Origin: Gelidibacter sp038243395
GTDB taxonomy: Bacteria; Bacteroidota; Bacteroidia; Flavobacteriales; Flavobacteriaceae
Reading direction: 5' to 3'
DNA: 35,162 bases
Assembly (NCBI GenBank): GCA_038243395.1
Contig: JBBSRC010000039.1
Span: 1-35,162, forward strand
The notes under the pieces were generated by a model that saw only the letters and a program-made list of their open reading frames with translations, ran no database searches and was not told where the DNA came from. Of this stretch, positions 17,367 through 27,800 are shown piece by piece. A program made the position numbers and the translations under genes. Every line of letters begins with the position of its first letter. The first letter of the stretch is position 1.

Positions 17367-18254
17367 TTAGGTCTTTCTAATTATTTTCACGGTCTGAATG
17401 ACCTCTCTGTTATAAATTGTTTGATTAAAAAAATTAAAAACCTCATCCAAATGATCAAATGGAATGGAGGACAACTCGTGTTTTCCGCCAATCACTTTAT
17501 GGAAATAATACGGCGTTTCTAATGCTAGCAACCTATCTACAATAACAGAGGATCCGTCTAATATAAGATATCCTTTTCTTTCAGGCTTGCACTTATGATG
17601 GGAGGCACTTCCAAAAGGCACTAAATTATCATTTGTTCCATGAAAAAATACTGAAGGCACTGCATTGGCCATCGAAATATAATCGGCATTCACTATGGCG
17701 CCTGCGAGTGAAAAGACCCCTGCAAATTTAACTTGTTCATATTTTTTTAAGTCCTCAATGAAATACTCTCGCATATACACCGCATTCAGCATTCCTTCTG
17801 CCCCTGCACTACTTCCTCCTGCGATAATTTTAGTTACATCAGCCCTTAAAAGAACCTGATTGTCGAAAATAAATTTGGCCGCATCCATAAAATCAATGGC
17901 TGCGTTTTTAAAGGTAGATAGTTTTTCAGCTTTTGGAGCATCGCAACCAAACCCACTCAGTTGACCTTTGCGAGTAAGCCGATAGGAAATGGAAACACCC
18001 AAATAGCCTTTCTCTGCAGCAATTTGTGCTAGTTTCACTTCACTCGGATAATTTCTATTTCCTCCAACGAATCCGCCGCCATGCATCCACAACATAACCG
18101 GAACAGAATCATTCTTCTTCATTTTTTTTGGTGTATAAACGTCCATTTGCAAAGTATCCGATCCCTTGATGGCATATGTATAGGTGGTCATTTCAACTTG
18201 TGAAAATACGGAAGTTGCAAAAAGTAAAAAGCTGTAAAAAATAAATTTACTCAT
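17367..18254 (-). CDS. Secreted alpha/beta hydrolase, carboxylesterase-like (BD-FAE/HSL-like)
   Basis: 295 residues with an N-terminal signal peptide (about 1-19, ending VFSQ), so periplasmic or exported. The oxyanion-hole motif HGGG is at 58-61, the nucleophile elbow GSSAG at 147-151 (Ser149), the acid D209 in HGTNDNLVP, and the catalytic His259 in GGKHE. The complete triad suggests an active esterase. Substrate cannot be read; deacetylation of a glycan would fit the neighbouring LacI/dehydrogenase/TonB cluster, but that is inference. A -7 element TAGTTTTG is present on the - strand at 18277-18284. It carries its own terminator downstream. Confidence 0.87.
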   Translation of the reverse strand: MSKFIFYSFLLFATSVFSQVEMTTYTYAIKGSDTLQMDVYTPKKMKKNDSVPVMLWMHGGGFVGGNRNYPSEVKLAQIAAEKGYLGVSISYRLTRKGQLSGFGCDAPKAEKLSTFKNAAIDFMDAAKFIFDNQVLLRADVTKIIAGGSSAGAEGMLNAVYMREYFIEDLKKYEQVKFAGVFSLAGAIVNADYISMANAVPSVFFHGTNDNLVPFGSASHHKCKPERKGYLILDGSSVIVDRLLALETPYYFHKVIGGKHELSSIPFDHLDEVFNFFNQTIYNREVIQTVKIIRKT

Positions 18255-18833
18255 GGGATTAAAATCTTCAAGTTCACAAAACTAGTTAGGTTAGTATTCT
18301 TTCTTGAATGTTCATTATGTATCCAAAAATAAAGATAATTATTGTGAGATTCTATTTTTATGTAATAAGAGATTTAGTCTGATTTTAGTATTTCAGTCCG
18401 GTGGAAAAAGCACTAAATATCAAAGGTCTCAAGGTTTAAACATTAAGAAATTAGGCGTTAAACTCAGGTAAATTAAAATCTATTATGACCTTATAATCTA
18501 ATGCTTACGTAATGTTTATTTGGTAATTGTACCTCATAAACCCAACAGATAAAGCGATTTTATTGTGATGTCTTTTCAAACAATTTATGCGACGACCGCT
18601 ACATTTATTTTTTGAGACAAAATCGATGTAATATTTAATAATTTCGGTATTGGAACATTGTTTTTTCGTGTTGGTATAAAATCTTTTAAAAAAGCTAAAA
18701 AATTGTGGACAAGATTACTTGGATGACTCTTTAGGAATTTCACTGAAATTTATATACAGATTTTATTCTCCCAAAAAAGCTTTAGCATTATTGCTCACCC
18801 ATTTTGTATAATGGACAAACTTGTAACTCATTT
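18255..18833. other. 579-base stretch with no recognisable gene
   Basis: AT-rich, with stops in all six frames and no ORF I can link to a family. It contains the hydrolase promoter element near 18280. Because it directly follows the sprF remnant on the - strand, it may hold further unrecognisable decayed sequence. No RNA gene or repeat was seen. Confidence 0.5.
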
Positions 18834-19160
18834 TTAACGGACGGGATTGCCGGTACAAGGACAATTGCTAATTCCTTGTAAAAAATCTATGCCTATGGTA
18901 ATCATATGCGTACCTGAGTTATAACTTGCCATGGCATTGGTAGTAACTTGATATGAATATGCAAAATAGAACTTAGACTTCATAATCCCAGCCATAGGAC
19001 CAATATTTAATGGTTTTAAAAATTGGTCATTAAGAAAACGATAAGAGGCTCCTGCCCAGAAATAATCATCTGAATCATTTGTACCGGTATATTGACAATA
19101 TTTAAAGTTAATATCGGTACTGGAACGCCTATCACTACTAAACATTTGATAATACACTGA
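18834..19160 (-). pseudogene. PorP/SprF-family remnant, C-terminal third only
   Basis: About 105 codons on the - strand encode the end of a PorP/SprF type IX secretion membrane protein: SVYYQMFSSDRRSSTDINFK, DDYFWAGASYRFLNDQF, LKPLNIGPMAGIMKSKFYFA, SYNSGTHMITIGIDFLQG, then a Cys-Pro-Cys tail and a TAA stop at 18834-18836. The family is normally about 300-330 residues with a signal peptide, so the N-terminal two thirds are missing. The open frame extends upstream to about 19319, but that part is the adhesin gene in the wrong frame. SprF proteins help export SprB-type adhesins and normally sit directly downstream of them, as here. Confidence 0.8.
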
Positions 19161-21399
19161 AGCAATTAGCATCCTTAATATATAAAGTATAAGTGCCAGG
19201 CGCAACATAGGTTTCATTTGATGTGATCCAAGATCCTTGATTATCAAAGCTGTATTGATATGGAGGCGTTCATCCTTGAGGGTTTGTAATACGTACCTTG
19301 CCTGCCCCGGAAGGGCCACAACCCGCTAATTCAGAAACTCCCGTCGAGGCCGTTAGAGCATCGTCCGCCTGGGTAATAATTATATTTTCACCTGAACTAA
19401 AACACTCAGATCCTCCTAATGAATATTTAATAAGTGCGGTGTAAGTGCCTGCATCAAGATTTGAGAATAGTGGATTTGATGTGTAGGTATTACCATTATT
19501 AATACTATAAGAAATGTCATATCCATTGGCATTTGTTACATTAAAACGGATTTCCCCTGTATTAGAGTTATAACATAAAATATCTGTGGACGTTATACTA
19601 AATACAGGAGCTGGTGACGCTCCAATCTTAATTGAAGTTTCCGCGATACAGTCGTTAGAATCGACAATCTTTATGTTGTAGGTGCCCGCTTCTGTGACAA
19701 TGATTTCTGGTGTCGTCTTTAATTTGGTTGAAGTATTCACGAAATAATAGTATGGTGGGGTTCCACCTTCAGGATAAACGGTAATTTCGCCATCTTCACA
19801 AGCTAAAGGCATCGTAATGGCAGATGTAGCTGTTAATAAAGATGGATTTATAATTTCAAAACTAACGACTTCAGAACAGCCATCTTCCGTGGAAATGGTT
19901 GCCGTATAAGTTCCTGGGATTAAATTGGAAAATGTATAGTCACCTTCCATTATAGGGCCAACATTATGTACTTCTGTAGCTCCTTTTGAAAGTGTGTAAA
20001 AATATTGAGGACCGGCATCATTGGCGGCCAACTTAACACTTCCTTTTTCACCATGGCAAAGTGGTTGTGAAACAACTGCAGTGCCAGTAAAATTGCGTTG
20101 TCTTATTTGAACATTCGGTACTGAAAAAATACATGGATTAGAAGTTGCACCAGTTTGTTTAACATAAATACTATATTTTTTTGGTGTATTGATTGAAAAA
20201 GTATTACTTGTTTGATAATTAACACCATCAATACTATACTCGTAACCAGATGGCACTCCACCTACCACTATTACGCCTAATATTGTACAAGTAATATCTC
20301 TTGAAGCAACAGTTGGCTCTAAAATATTTGAATACACATTAAAATAATATTGACTGAAACAACCGCCTTCATAATGTAAGGTAACTCGGTATTGCCCTGC
20401 AAATTTGGCGTTATAATTAGGTCCTGTGGCTACTTCACTCCATGTACAAGAAGGATCTTCATTTGCACAATTGTCATTTACAACTACAGAACAGTTGGCC
20501 AATTTTTCCCATATAATTTTAGACGTGTCTGTAATATTGGTTTCGATGGCTCGAACATCATTCGCTCCACATAAAAAATATGTTTGGTAATTGTTTTCCA
20601 TCATTTAGACAAATCACAACTTCATCGGCAAATGGTATTACAGGATTTACAGAGTTTTCTCCATAAGTTACCACGACAAATTTTTGATCTATGGATTGAC
20701 ATGGGGCTGTTGCGGTATTATGAACATAATACGTACCTATGTTTTTTACCGTAATGGACTGCGTCGTCCCAATTACAGGTGATCCTGATGGATTCGTAGA
20801 CCAATGCGTTAAAATAACCGAAGTCTTTGGTACGTTTTCCGGCAAATTCTATTCTTACATATTTTAAAATGCCTGAATTGCTTTCTTCATTGGAACCTCC
20901 ATAACTAACGTTATTAAAAGAAGAAGGTTGTAGTCCGTAGTTTACTGACGATCCATTGCCGTATTTATTGATCGGCGCATCTCCAAGAATGAAAATACCG
21001 CCTCAGTCGCCTTCCTTTTTTACACTTCTGTTTGACGTAAAAATAATAGGATCGGTTTCCTGTCCTTCCGCCATAATTTTTGAGCCTTTGGAAATAATAA
21101 GCGAGCCATTGGTTTTAAAATCCCCAATTATTACAGTACCTGGTTCGATGGTTAGAGTGGTACTATCGGTTACAAATACATTACCTAATAACAGATAGGT
21201 ATCTCTCTTAATTAATTTGGTGTCTTGAATAATGTTACCGCTCAATATTTGGGTTGCTCTCCATGTTCAATTTGGTTAGACCTAAATTCAGTCCAATTGT
21301 TTAACCAGTTATTCTTTCCAATGATTCCTTTTTCCTGTTGGCAAAGCTACTGCCAACAACAAAAAGTAATAAACACATGGTTTGAGTAAAGTTTTCCAT
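19155..21399 (-). pseudogene. SprB-like giant adhesin gene, heavily degraded
   Basis: Read on the - strand. ATG at 21399 opens a plausible signal peptide (MENFTQTMCLLLFVVGSSFA). The frame is then broken by a lost base in a T5 run (21329-21333), again near 21251-21253, and by an extra base in an A6 run (20573-20578). Nonsense codons replace Trp in G-D-W-G-G-I (TGA at 21003-21005) and Gly in the SprB-repeat motif GGTPPY (TGA at 19270-19272). A deletion junction near 20796-20805 joins a beta-helix-like region (ILKYVRIEFAGK) to an Ig-like region (STNPSGSPVIGTTQSITVKN). A second near 19155 joins SprB repeats to the SprF tail. The longest open piece is 1,335 bases (19270-20604). Adhesins of this class are normally thousands of residues with a C-terminal type B sorting domain, which is absent. 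Confidence 0.85.
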
Positions 21400-21639
21400 A
21401 GGACGTATAATTAATAATAGATTTAAGATTTATTTAATTATTGGAACCACACGTAAAAATAAATCCTTTGAAATACAGATAAAGTCGACGAAATGCATTA
21501 ACTTATTTATCTCTTAAAATAATTACGTACGTATTTAAATGAAATGAGGGAAAAAAACCAATTGTTATTCAAGGAAATAGGAATTGTTACTAGTTTTATA
21601 AAAGCACCTCAAAATTTTTGGATCCCTTAAGCATAAAAA

Positions 21640-21665
21640 AAATCCCAGAAATAATTCTGGGATTT
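21640..21665 (-). terminator. Terminator of the small secreted protein gene
   Basis: Perfect 11-bp stem AAATCCCAGAA / TTCTGGGATTT (21640-21650 with 21655-21665) with a 4-base loop. On the - strand it is followed by about eight T. It lies 53 bases after the stop at 21718. Confidence 0.9.
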
Positions 21666-21717
21666 CAAAAAAAGATTTTGTAAAAAAGGTTGATTTAACT
21701 CGTTAATAGAGCACAAT

Positions 21718-22137
21718 TTAATATTTATTGAATTCGCTATAGGTATGTGAAGATTTCAGAGTTTCTTCATAAAATAAGATGGCGGAAATTAAATTCGATT
21801 TATCAGAATATGGCAACACCTTGTCCTGGAAGGACATAGTACTCTCAAAGTACGTATTTACCGCCTTGACGTTTTCTTCCAATGCTTTTCTATTATCCTT
21901 TGTATCCGGAATTCCCAAAGAGGTCATGGTGACTCCTGGCTTGGTGGCAAAAGCAATATTGGGCAAGATTTTAACTATAACTTCAATGCGCTCATTGTAT
22001 AGGGTTAAAAGAGTTCCTTTTGGAAGACTTTCCAGTTCAGAGCGATCGTGATACTTTGCTATGGAAACTTTTCCAGTGATAATACTTTGAGGTTCTTTTT
22101 GTGCGAAACCAGAGCTCGTTATCAGCAAAAAAGCCAT
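21718..22137 (-). CDS. Small secreted protein of unknown function, start probably frameshifted
   Basis: I do not recognise a family. The readable frame from ATG 22137 gives 139 residues starting MAFLLITSSGFAQKEP, a signal-peptide core without the usual basic N-terminus. Upstream in the same frame the sequence KLTLLS precedes it with no start codon. ATG AAA at 22163 is one base out of frame: restoring one A in its AAA run would give MKTKLTLLSMAFLLITSSGF, an ideal signal peptide. A textbook promoter (22190-22219) points at that ATG and a strong terminator follows the gene. Translation may therefore start weakly at 22137, or the gene is a very recent pseudogene, or the read has a homopolymer error. 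The mature part has no recognised motif. Confidence 0.65.
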   Translation of the reverse strand: MAFLLITSSGFAQKEPQSIITGKVSIAKYHDRSELESLPKGTLLTLYNERIEVIVKILPNIAFATKPGVTMTSLGIPDTKDNRKALEENVKAVNTYFESTMSFQDKVLPYSDKSNLISAILFYEETLKSSHTYSEFNKY

Positions 22138-22189
22138 ACTAAGTAGAGTAAGTTTAGTTTCATAATTGACATTTAGGGGATTACTATCG

Positions 22190-22219
22190 CAAATTTATGT
22201 AATTAAACGAAAAAAACAA
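22190..22219 (-). promoter_or_regulatory. Bacteroidota-type promoter of the small secreted protein gene
   Basis: On the - strand: TTG (22217-22219), exactly 19 bases, then TAAATTTG (22190-22197), an exact TAnnTTTG match. It is the best-formed promoter in the window and lies about 27 bases before the ATG at 22163. Confidence 0.6.
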
Positions 22220-22450
22220 GCGTTTTGTCGATTAATTAAATTCGCGTATTCAAATTTGTTCCAAATCATTGAAATTTAGTTTCTCTATGAAAAAAATCCT
22301 ATCAAGATCATTTCGTTTAATAATAAAATACATCTCTTCAATCGAATTATGGATTCCGTCGCCTTAGTTCTTACTGACGTTACGCTAATAAGGCATCCCA
22401 GTCATTTGGGATAATTTAATATAATATTTGCCTTACTTTTGCAGACGTTT

Positions 22451-23449
22451 ATGGATTCACTCACACAAATCATTTTAGGAGCCGCTGTAGGAGAAGCGGT
22501 TTTAGGCAAGAAAATTGGGAATAAGGCCATGCTTTATGGTGCTATTGCTGGCACCATTCCTGATTTAGATATATTTTCTTCTTATTTTACAGATACTGTT
22601 TCCGCTTTAGAAATCCACCGAGGGATCACCCATTCGATTATTTTTTCAGTGCTTTTCGCTCCCATCTGCGCCTGGTTAGTGACACGCTATGAAGCTTACA
22701 AAGATATAAAGGGTTGGTCTTGGCTATTTTTCTGGGGATTTATCACACATCCCCTTTTGGACGCACATACCACCTGGGGCACACAATTATTTTGGCCTAT
22801 TCAGACGCGACTTGCCTTTAAAACTGTATTTGTCATCGATCCGCTTTATACCGTGCCATTTTTAGTGTTTTTAATTTTGGCGATGTGTCAAAAAAGAACG
22901 TCTAAGAAAAGACGCGTTTACAACAATCTTGGACTGATCGTTAGCACCATTTATTTAGGATTGACCTTCTTTTTAAAATGGATGGCTTTTACAAAATTCG
23001 AGGCTGCTTTAAAAGACCAAAATATTAGTTACAAACAAATCGACACGCGACCCTCTCCGATGAATACTATTCTTTGGAGTGCCAATATCGAAACAGAAGA
23101 TGCTTATTTATTAGGCAACTATTCCTTTTTCGACACACAACCCATCACATTTGAATCCTATAAAAAAGATCATGAATTTTTGGGTCCACTGGCAGAAAAT
23201 GAAAAAGTACAACGCATGATTACTATTTCAGAAGGTTGGTTTACGGTTATTAAGACGGACGACAAACTGCTTTATAATGATCTCCGTTTTGGTTTATTAA
23301 GTATGGAAAAAGGTGCGCAAAATTTTGTGTTTCAATATGAAATTGTCACTGATACCGATGGAACTGTTCAATTTATAGAACAAGAGAAAGATAAACGCGA
23401 TGGAAAAAAAATGATGGTTGATTTATGGTTTCGTATTAAGGGAAATTAA
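22451..23449 (+). CDS. Membrane-bound metal-dependent hydrolase, YdjM/DUF457 family
   Basis: 332 residues from ATG 22451 (a TTG at 22439 would add four residues, and I prefer ATG since MDSLTQIILGAAVGEAV is the family's standard start). The metal-site motifs are present: GTIPDLDIFSS (residues about 38-48) and EIHRGITHSIIFS (about 58-70), plus GFITHPLLDAHTTWGTQLFW. Four to five membrane segments are visible, followed by a soluble C-terminal part. Family members are inner-membrane hydrolases of unknown substrate; the E. coli relative YdjM is under LexA control. An ATCCCA-N6-TGGGAT dyad at 22395-22412 lies upstream. Confidence 0.88.
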   Translation: MDSLTQIILGAAVGEAVLGKKIGNKAMLYGAIAGTIPDLDIFSSYFTDTVSALEIHRGITHSIIFSVLFAPICAWLVTRYEAYKDIKGWSWLFFWGFITHPLLDAHTTWGTQLFWPIQTRLAFKTVFVIDPLYTVPFLVFLILAMCQKRTSKKRRVYNNLGLIVSTIYLGLTFFLKWMAFTKFEAALKDQNISYKQIDTRPSPMNTILWSANIETEDAYLLGNYSFFDTQPITFESYKKDHEFLGPLAENEKVQRMITISEGWFTVIKTDDKLLYNDLRFGLLSMEKGAQNFVFQYEIVTDTDGTVQFIEQEKDKRDGKKMMVDLWFRIKGN

Positions 23450-23666
23450 CTGCACAATCAACATCCTAACCGTGAAAGCTAAAAGCAATGATATTATTTC
23501 TTATCTCTCATCACTCTACCTTTTAACAACATTCTTTTAAAGTTCGTTAATAGCCTCTTGCATTTTCAACAATTTTACTAACGGTTTCTTGATTATAACA
23601 AATCGCTTTTCAATTTCTTAATATCCCTTATTATTATAAATTTACCATTCCTAACATTTTTATAAT

Positions 23667-24869
23667 ATGAAAATCCTTCACACATCTGATTGGCATATCG
23701 GAAAACAACTTCACAAATTTGATTTAAGCGAAGATCTGGATTTGTTTTTTGAATGGCTGGTCGATTATATTACCTCTGAAAATATCGACGTGTTATTAGT
23801 TTCTGGAGATATATTTGATCAGGCCAATCCATCGCAGGCGGCTTATAAGCAGTATTATGATGTATTAAAGCAGCTGATCAGTTTGGACTGTAAAATCATA
23901 TTAACTGGAGGAAATCATGATTCTGCTTCGGTTCTGAACGCTCCAGCAGAACTCTTGAAGGCTTTGGATATTAGCGTGATTGGAGGATCAATGGAAGCGC
24001 TTGCCGAAATGTTTATTAGAATTGAAAAAAATAACGAAAAAATAGTGGTGGCTGCCATCCCCTTTTTAAAAGATCGGGATATCCGAAAATCTGTCGCTGG
24101 CGAGTCCTACGCTACCAAAATCGAACAAATTAAATCTGGATTACAATCTTACTTTTCAAAAATCAACATTCATTATCAGGAGCATCACTCTGATGAGGTC
24201 CTTATTTTAATGGGTCATTTATATGTACAAGGCAGCGAACTTTCCGAAAGCGAGCGCGATATACAAATTGGAAATCAAGCGGGTATAGAAGCACATATGT
24301 TTGAGGGCATTCCGCATTATGTGGCGTTAGGACATATCCACAAACCACAAGTGATATCACTGGAACAGAACATTCATTATTGCGGCTCCCCTATTCCCTT
24401 GAGTTTTTCGGAAAAAGAAGATTGCAAACAAATTAATGTCATTACTGTCAAAAACAATCAAATTTCACAAGTTGACATTGTTGCTATTCCCAAACACAGA
24501 AACCTTATCACTTTTGAAGGTAATCTTGAAGAAGTGGAGGATAAAATAAAAGCCTACTCTGAGCAAACGACTTTAAAATCGTTGGTTGAAGTCATCGTAA
24601 ATGAGGAGGTTGAGAGTTTAGAAAGACGTCAGTATTTTGAGCAACTTATTGATTCGCATTCCAATCCGCTTCTTGAAATCGTAAAATCACGACTTAATTT
24701 TAAAAGTAAAATCCGTGGCGCTAGCGACGCTTTTGCCGTTGGAACTGATGTAGCTGATGTCACGCCAATGCAGATGTTTGAAAAGAAATTGGAACTGCAA
24801 AGTAAATTGGAAAATACCGACGAACTCAAGAACGCATTTCGTGAAATATTGGAAGAATTAAACCTATAG
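23667..24869 (+). CDS. sbcD: Exonuclease subunit SbcD (Mre11-like)
   Basis: Nuclease subunit of the SbcCD complex, which cleaves DNA hairpins and processes double-strand breaks. The 400 residues contain the calcineurin-like metal motifs in order: DWH (8-10) in LHTSDWHIGKQL, SGDIFDQANPS at about 46-56, TGGNHDS at 80-86, MGHLYVQGSELS in the middle, and ALGHIHKPQ followed by YCGSPIPLSFSE. ATG at 23667 gives the conserved start MKILHTSDWHIG. sbcC begins three bases after its stop, so the two form an operon. Confidence 0.96.
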   Translation: MKILHTSDWHIGKQLHKFDLSEDLDLFFEWLVDYITSENIDVLLVSGDIFDQANPSQAAYKQYYDVLKQLISLDCKIILTGGNHDSASVLNAPAELLKALDISVIGGSMEALAEMFIRIEKNNEKIVVAAIPFLKDRDIRKSVAGESYATKIEQIKSGLQSYFSKINIHYQEHHSDEVLILMGHLYVQGSELSESERDIQIGNQAGIEAHMFEGIPHYVALGHIHKPQVISLEQNIHYCGSPIPLSFSEKEDCKQINVITVKNNQISQVDIVAIPKHRNLITFEGNLEEVEDKIKAYSEQTTLKSLVEVIVNEEVESLERRQYFEQLIDSHSNPLLEIVKSRLNFKSKIRGASDAFAVGTDVADVTPMQMFEKKLELQSKLENTDELKNAFREILEELNL

Positions 24870-24872
24870 ATT

Positions 24873-27800
24873 ATGAAAATTCTAAAAATCAGATTTGAAA
24901 ATATTCATTCTCTAAAGGATAAGCATGAAGTAGATTTTGGAAATGGTCCGCTCGCCGATGCGGGATTATTTGCCATTACGGGTCCTACAGGTTCGGGAAA
25001 ATCGACCTTGCTTGACGTCATTACCCTAGCACTATACAATCGGATTGCGAGAGTGGATAAACCAGTAAGTAATTCCATGTTGGAGGATGATGGAGGCATT
25101 ATGACCCGCAATATGAAACATTGTTTTGCCGAAGTGGAATACCGCGTTAATGGCAAAGATTATCGTTCACATTGGTCCATCGAGCGCAATAGAAATAATA
25201 ATCTAAACGCTCGTAAACAGGAATTGGTTGAAGTGGTAACGGGTCATATCCTTGAATCTGGCACAAAAACACCGGAAAAAAATCAGGACATCATTGGATT
25301 GAGCTACGATCAATTTGTAAAAGCCATGGTATTATCACAAGGAGAATTCAGCAAGTTATTGCAAGCTCCTCGCAATGAACGTAACAAATTGTTGGAAGAT
25401 ATTACCGGCGCAAGATCCTATCGGAAAATTGGACAGACCGTATTTTTGCGTTATAAACGCATTGAAAAAGATATCGAGCTAAAAGAAGTTGGACTTGAAA
25501 GTATCGAATTATTAACTCCTGAATTAATTGCAGAAAAGAAGGAGGAATTAAAAATGTTCACTGAATCGAAGCCCATAATAGAATTGGCTTATGAGAAGAC
25601 TTCAGATAAAATTAGAATTCGAGAAGAACTACAGAAAAAAGAAAAAGAACAGAAAGCCTTAGAAGACGACAAATCAGGTTTTACCAAGGATTTTAAAATT
25701 TTCGAGCCCTATAAAACAAAACTGGATACGCATGAAAAGCTGTCAAAATACGGCGTCAACTTAAGGGAGTTTGACGCTACTACAAAGGAGTTTGAAAGTC
25801 TTAACGATCAGCTGAATCAACTCCAAAAATCGAAATCGGACTTAGAAATAGATCAGAAATCATATTTGGAAAAGGTTTCTACACTTATCAAAGAACAAGT
25901 TGATATCACAACGGCAAACTTAAAATTGGACGCCTTCCGAAATCACATTGTCGAACTTCAATCTGAAGAAAAAAAGAAAAGAGAGGAAGCAATTTTGCAT
26001 CAAACCCAACTCAATAATTATGTGAGGCATATAAACTCCTTTGGTCATAAATTGTCGAAAGCAGAAAACATCGAAACATTCCAACAGCAATTTGATGTCT
26101 TGCACACGGCCGTTCAGGAAACCATTAGAGCTTCCGGCATAAATTTACTTACAGAATTAGAAGCCCAATTGGTCAGTAATCGCGAATTGAATGACAGAGC
26201 GAGCGATTTACTTAGTAAGAAAGAAAACTCCTTAAAAGCTAAGAAAGCAATTGAAGGCCACTTGGCCACTCTAAAAAATGTTGAAGAGAATTTGCTCCAA
26301 GATCTTAAAAAGCTCACAGTTATCGAATCCGAAGTGGTTGCTTTAAAAAAAGAAGTAAAAACTCTCGAAAACAATTTAGAACAACAACGAAAACACCAAA
26401 GCTTAGAGGATCATCGGCTCCAACTAACTCCTGATGAGCCTTGTCCGTTGTGTGGATCTTTAGATCATCCTTATGCATTAACGGCACCCCATTTTGATAC
26501 CAAAGTTGAGTTATTAAAAGAAAAGAAGGATTTACTGGACACAAAATCCAGCCTGGTCATCAGTTTGGCCGAAAACAATAAATTCAAAGAAAGAGAAATT
26601 ACGCGACTAAAGTCTGAGATTGAAGCCACTACCACTGACTATACGCACAGCCAAAAATTTCTCACGGAGCTTGCCGTTCAACTTCAATGGAATGCAGAAG
26701 AAACTTTAGAAACACTGCAAAACCGACGTCAAGAACTAGCCAAAACCATTAAACAACTTGAAAACTATAAACTGGCCTTTCAAGCACATTCAGTTTTTAA
26801 GGATGCCACAGAGGTTTTAGTGCAGTGGCAAGATGCTTTAAAAATTTATAGAATTAAACAGAAAGAAAGTGTTGCCCTCTATGATCAGGATGATATCAAT
26901 CGAAAATCAAATGAATTATCTGCCAAAATCAGTCAGTCTATCGCCACTATTACCTCAGTTGAAAATCAAATTCAGCAGAATAAGCTAAGGTTGAAAGCAA
27001 CTACGGAAAACTTTGAAAAAATGAAGCAGGAGCTTGACGATATTCTTTTTCAAGAAGACCTGCCAAGTCTTAAATCTTTAAGAGATTCTCTATTAAAAGA
27101 AGAAACTGCAAATAAAATTCGAAAACAAGAAAGCTTATTGAACGAAAGAAAGACGCGTATTTCAGAAAAGGAGTCCGCACTTCAAAAATCCATAAAAGAA
27201 CTGAAAGATAAGGACGACGATCAAGTTTCCTTTGAAACTTTGACGTCACAATTCGAGTACTCTAAAAAAGAAAGAGATGCGCTTTTGGTCAATTTGGGTA
27301 AAATCACGCAACGTTTAGAGGATGATCAAAAAGCTCGAGAACGCCAAAAACTAGTTTTGGACGCCTTGAATTTGTTAAAAAAGGATCTTGTTCTTTGGAA
27401 AACGATGAATGATTTGGTTGGCGATGCCACGGGAAACAAGTTTTCAAACTTTGTCCAGGATCTTACTTTGGAGCAGCTCATCGGGTTTGCCAATAAAAGA
27501 TTATCCGAATTTAGCGATCGTTATTTATTGGATATTCCCACCGCTGATGAAGCTGAAAAAAGCGATACGCTCAAAATCTTTGACAGTTATATGGGCAATG
27601 CTCGACGCTCGGTAAAGACCTTATCTGGGGGAGAAACTTTTTTGGTCAGTTTAGCAATGGCATTTGCGCTTTCGGACATTGCTTCCCGAAATGTAAAAAT
27701 AGAATCGCTGTTTATTGACGAAGGTTTTGGCTCCTTAGATCCAGAAACATTGGATCAAGCCATTACGATTCTTGAAAAAATGCAGAATGAGGGCGATAAA

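Noticed and set aside
18834..19319. A 161-residue protein reading from about 19319
   Set aside because: Only its last 105 residues resemble a protein family (PorP/SprF). The first third is the SprB-repeat sequence read in the wrong frame, so it is a fusion artefact.
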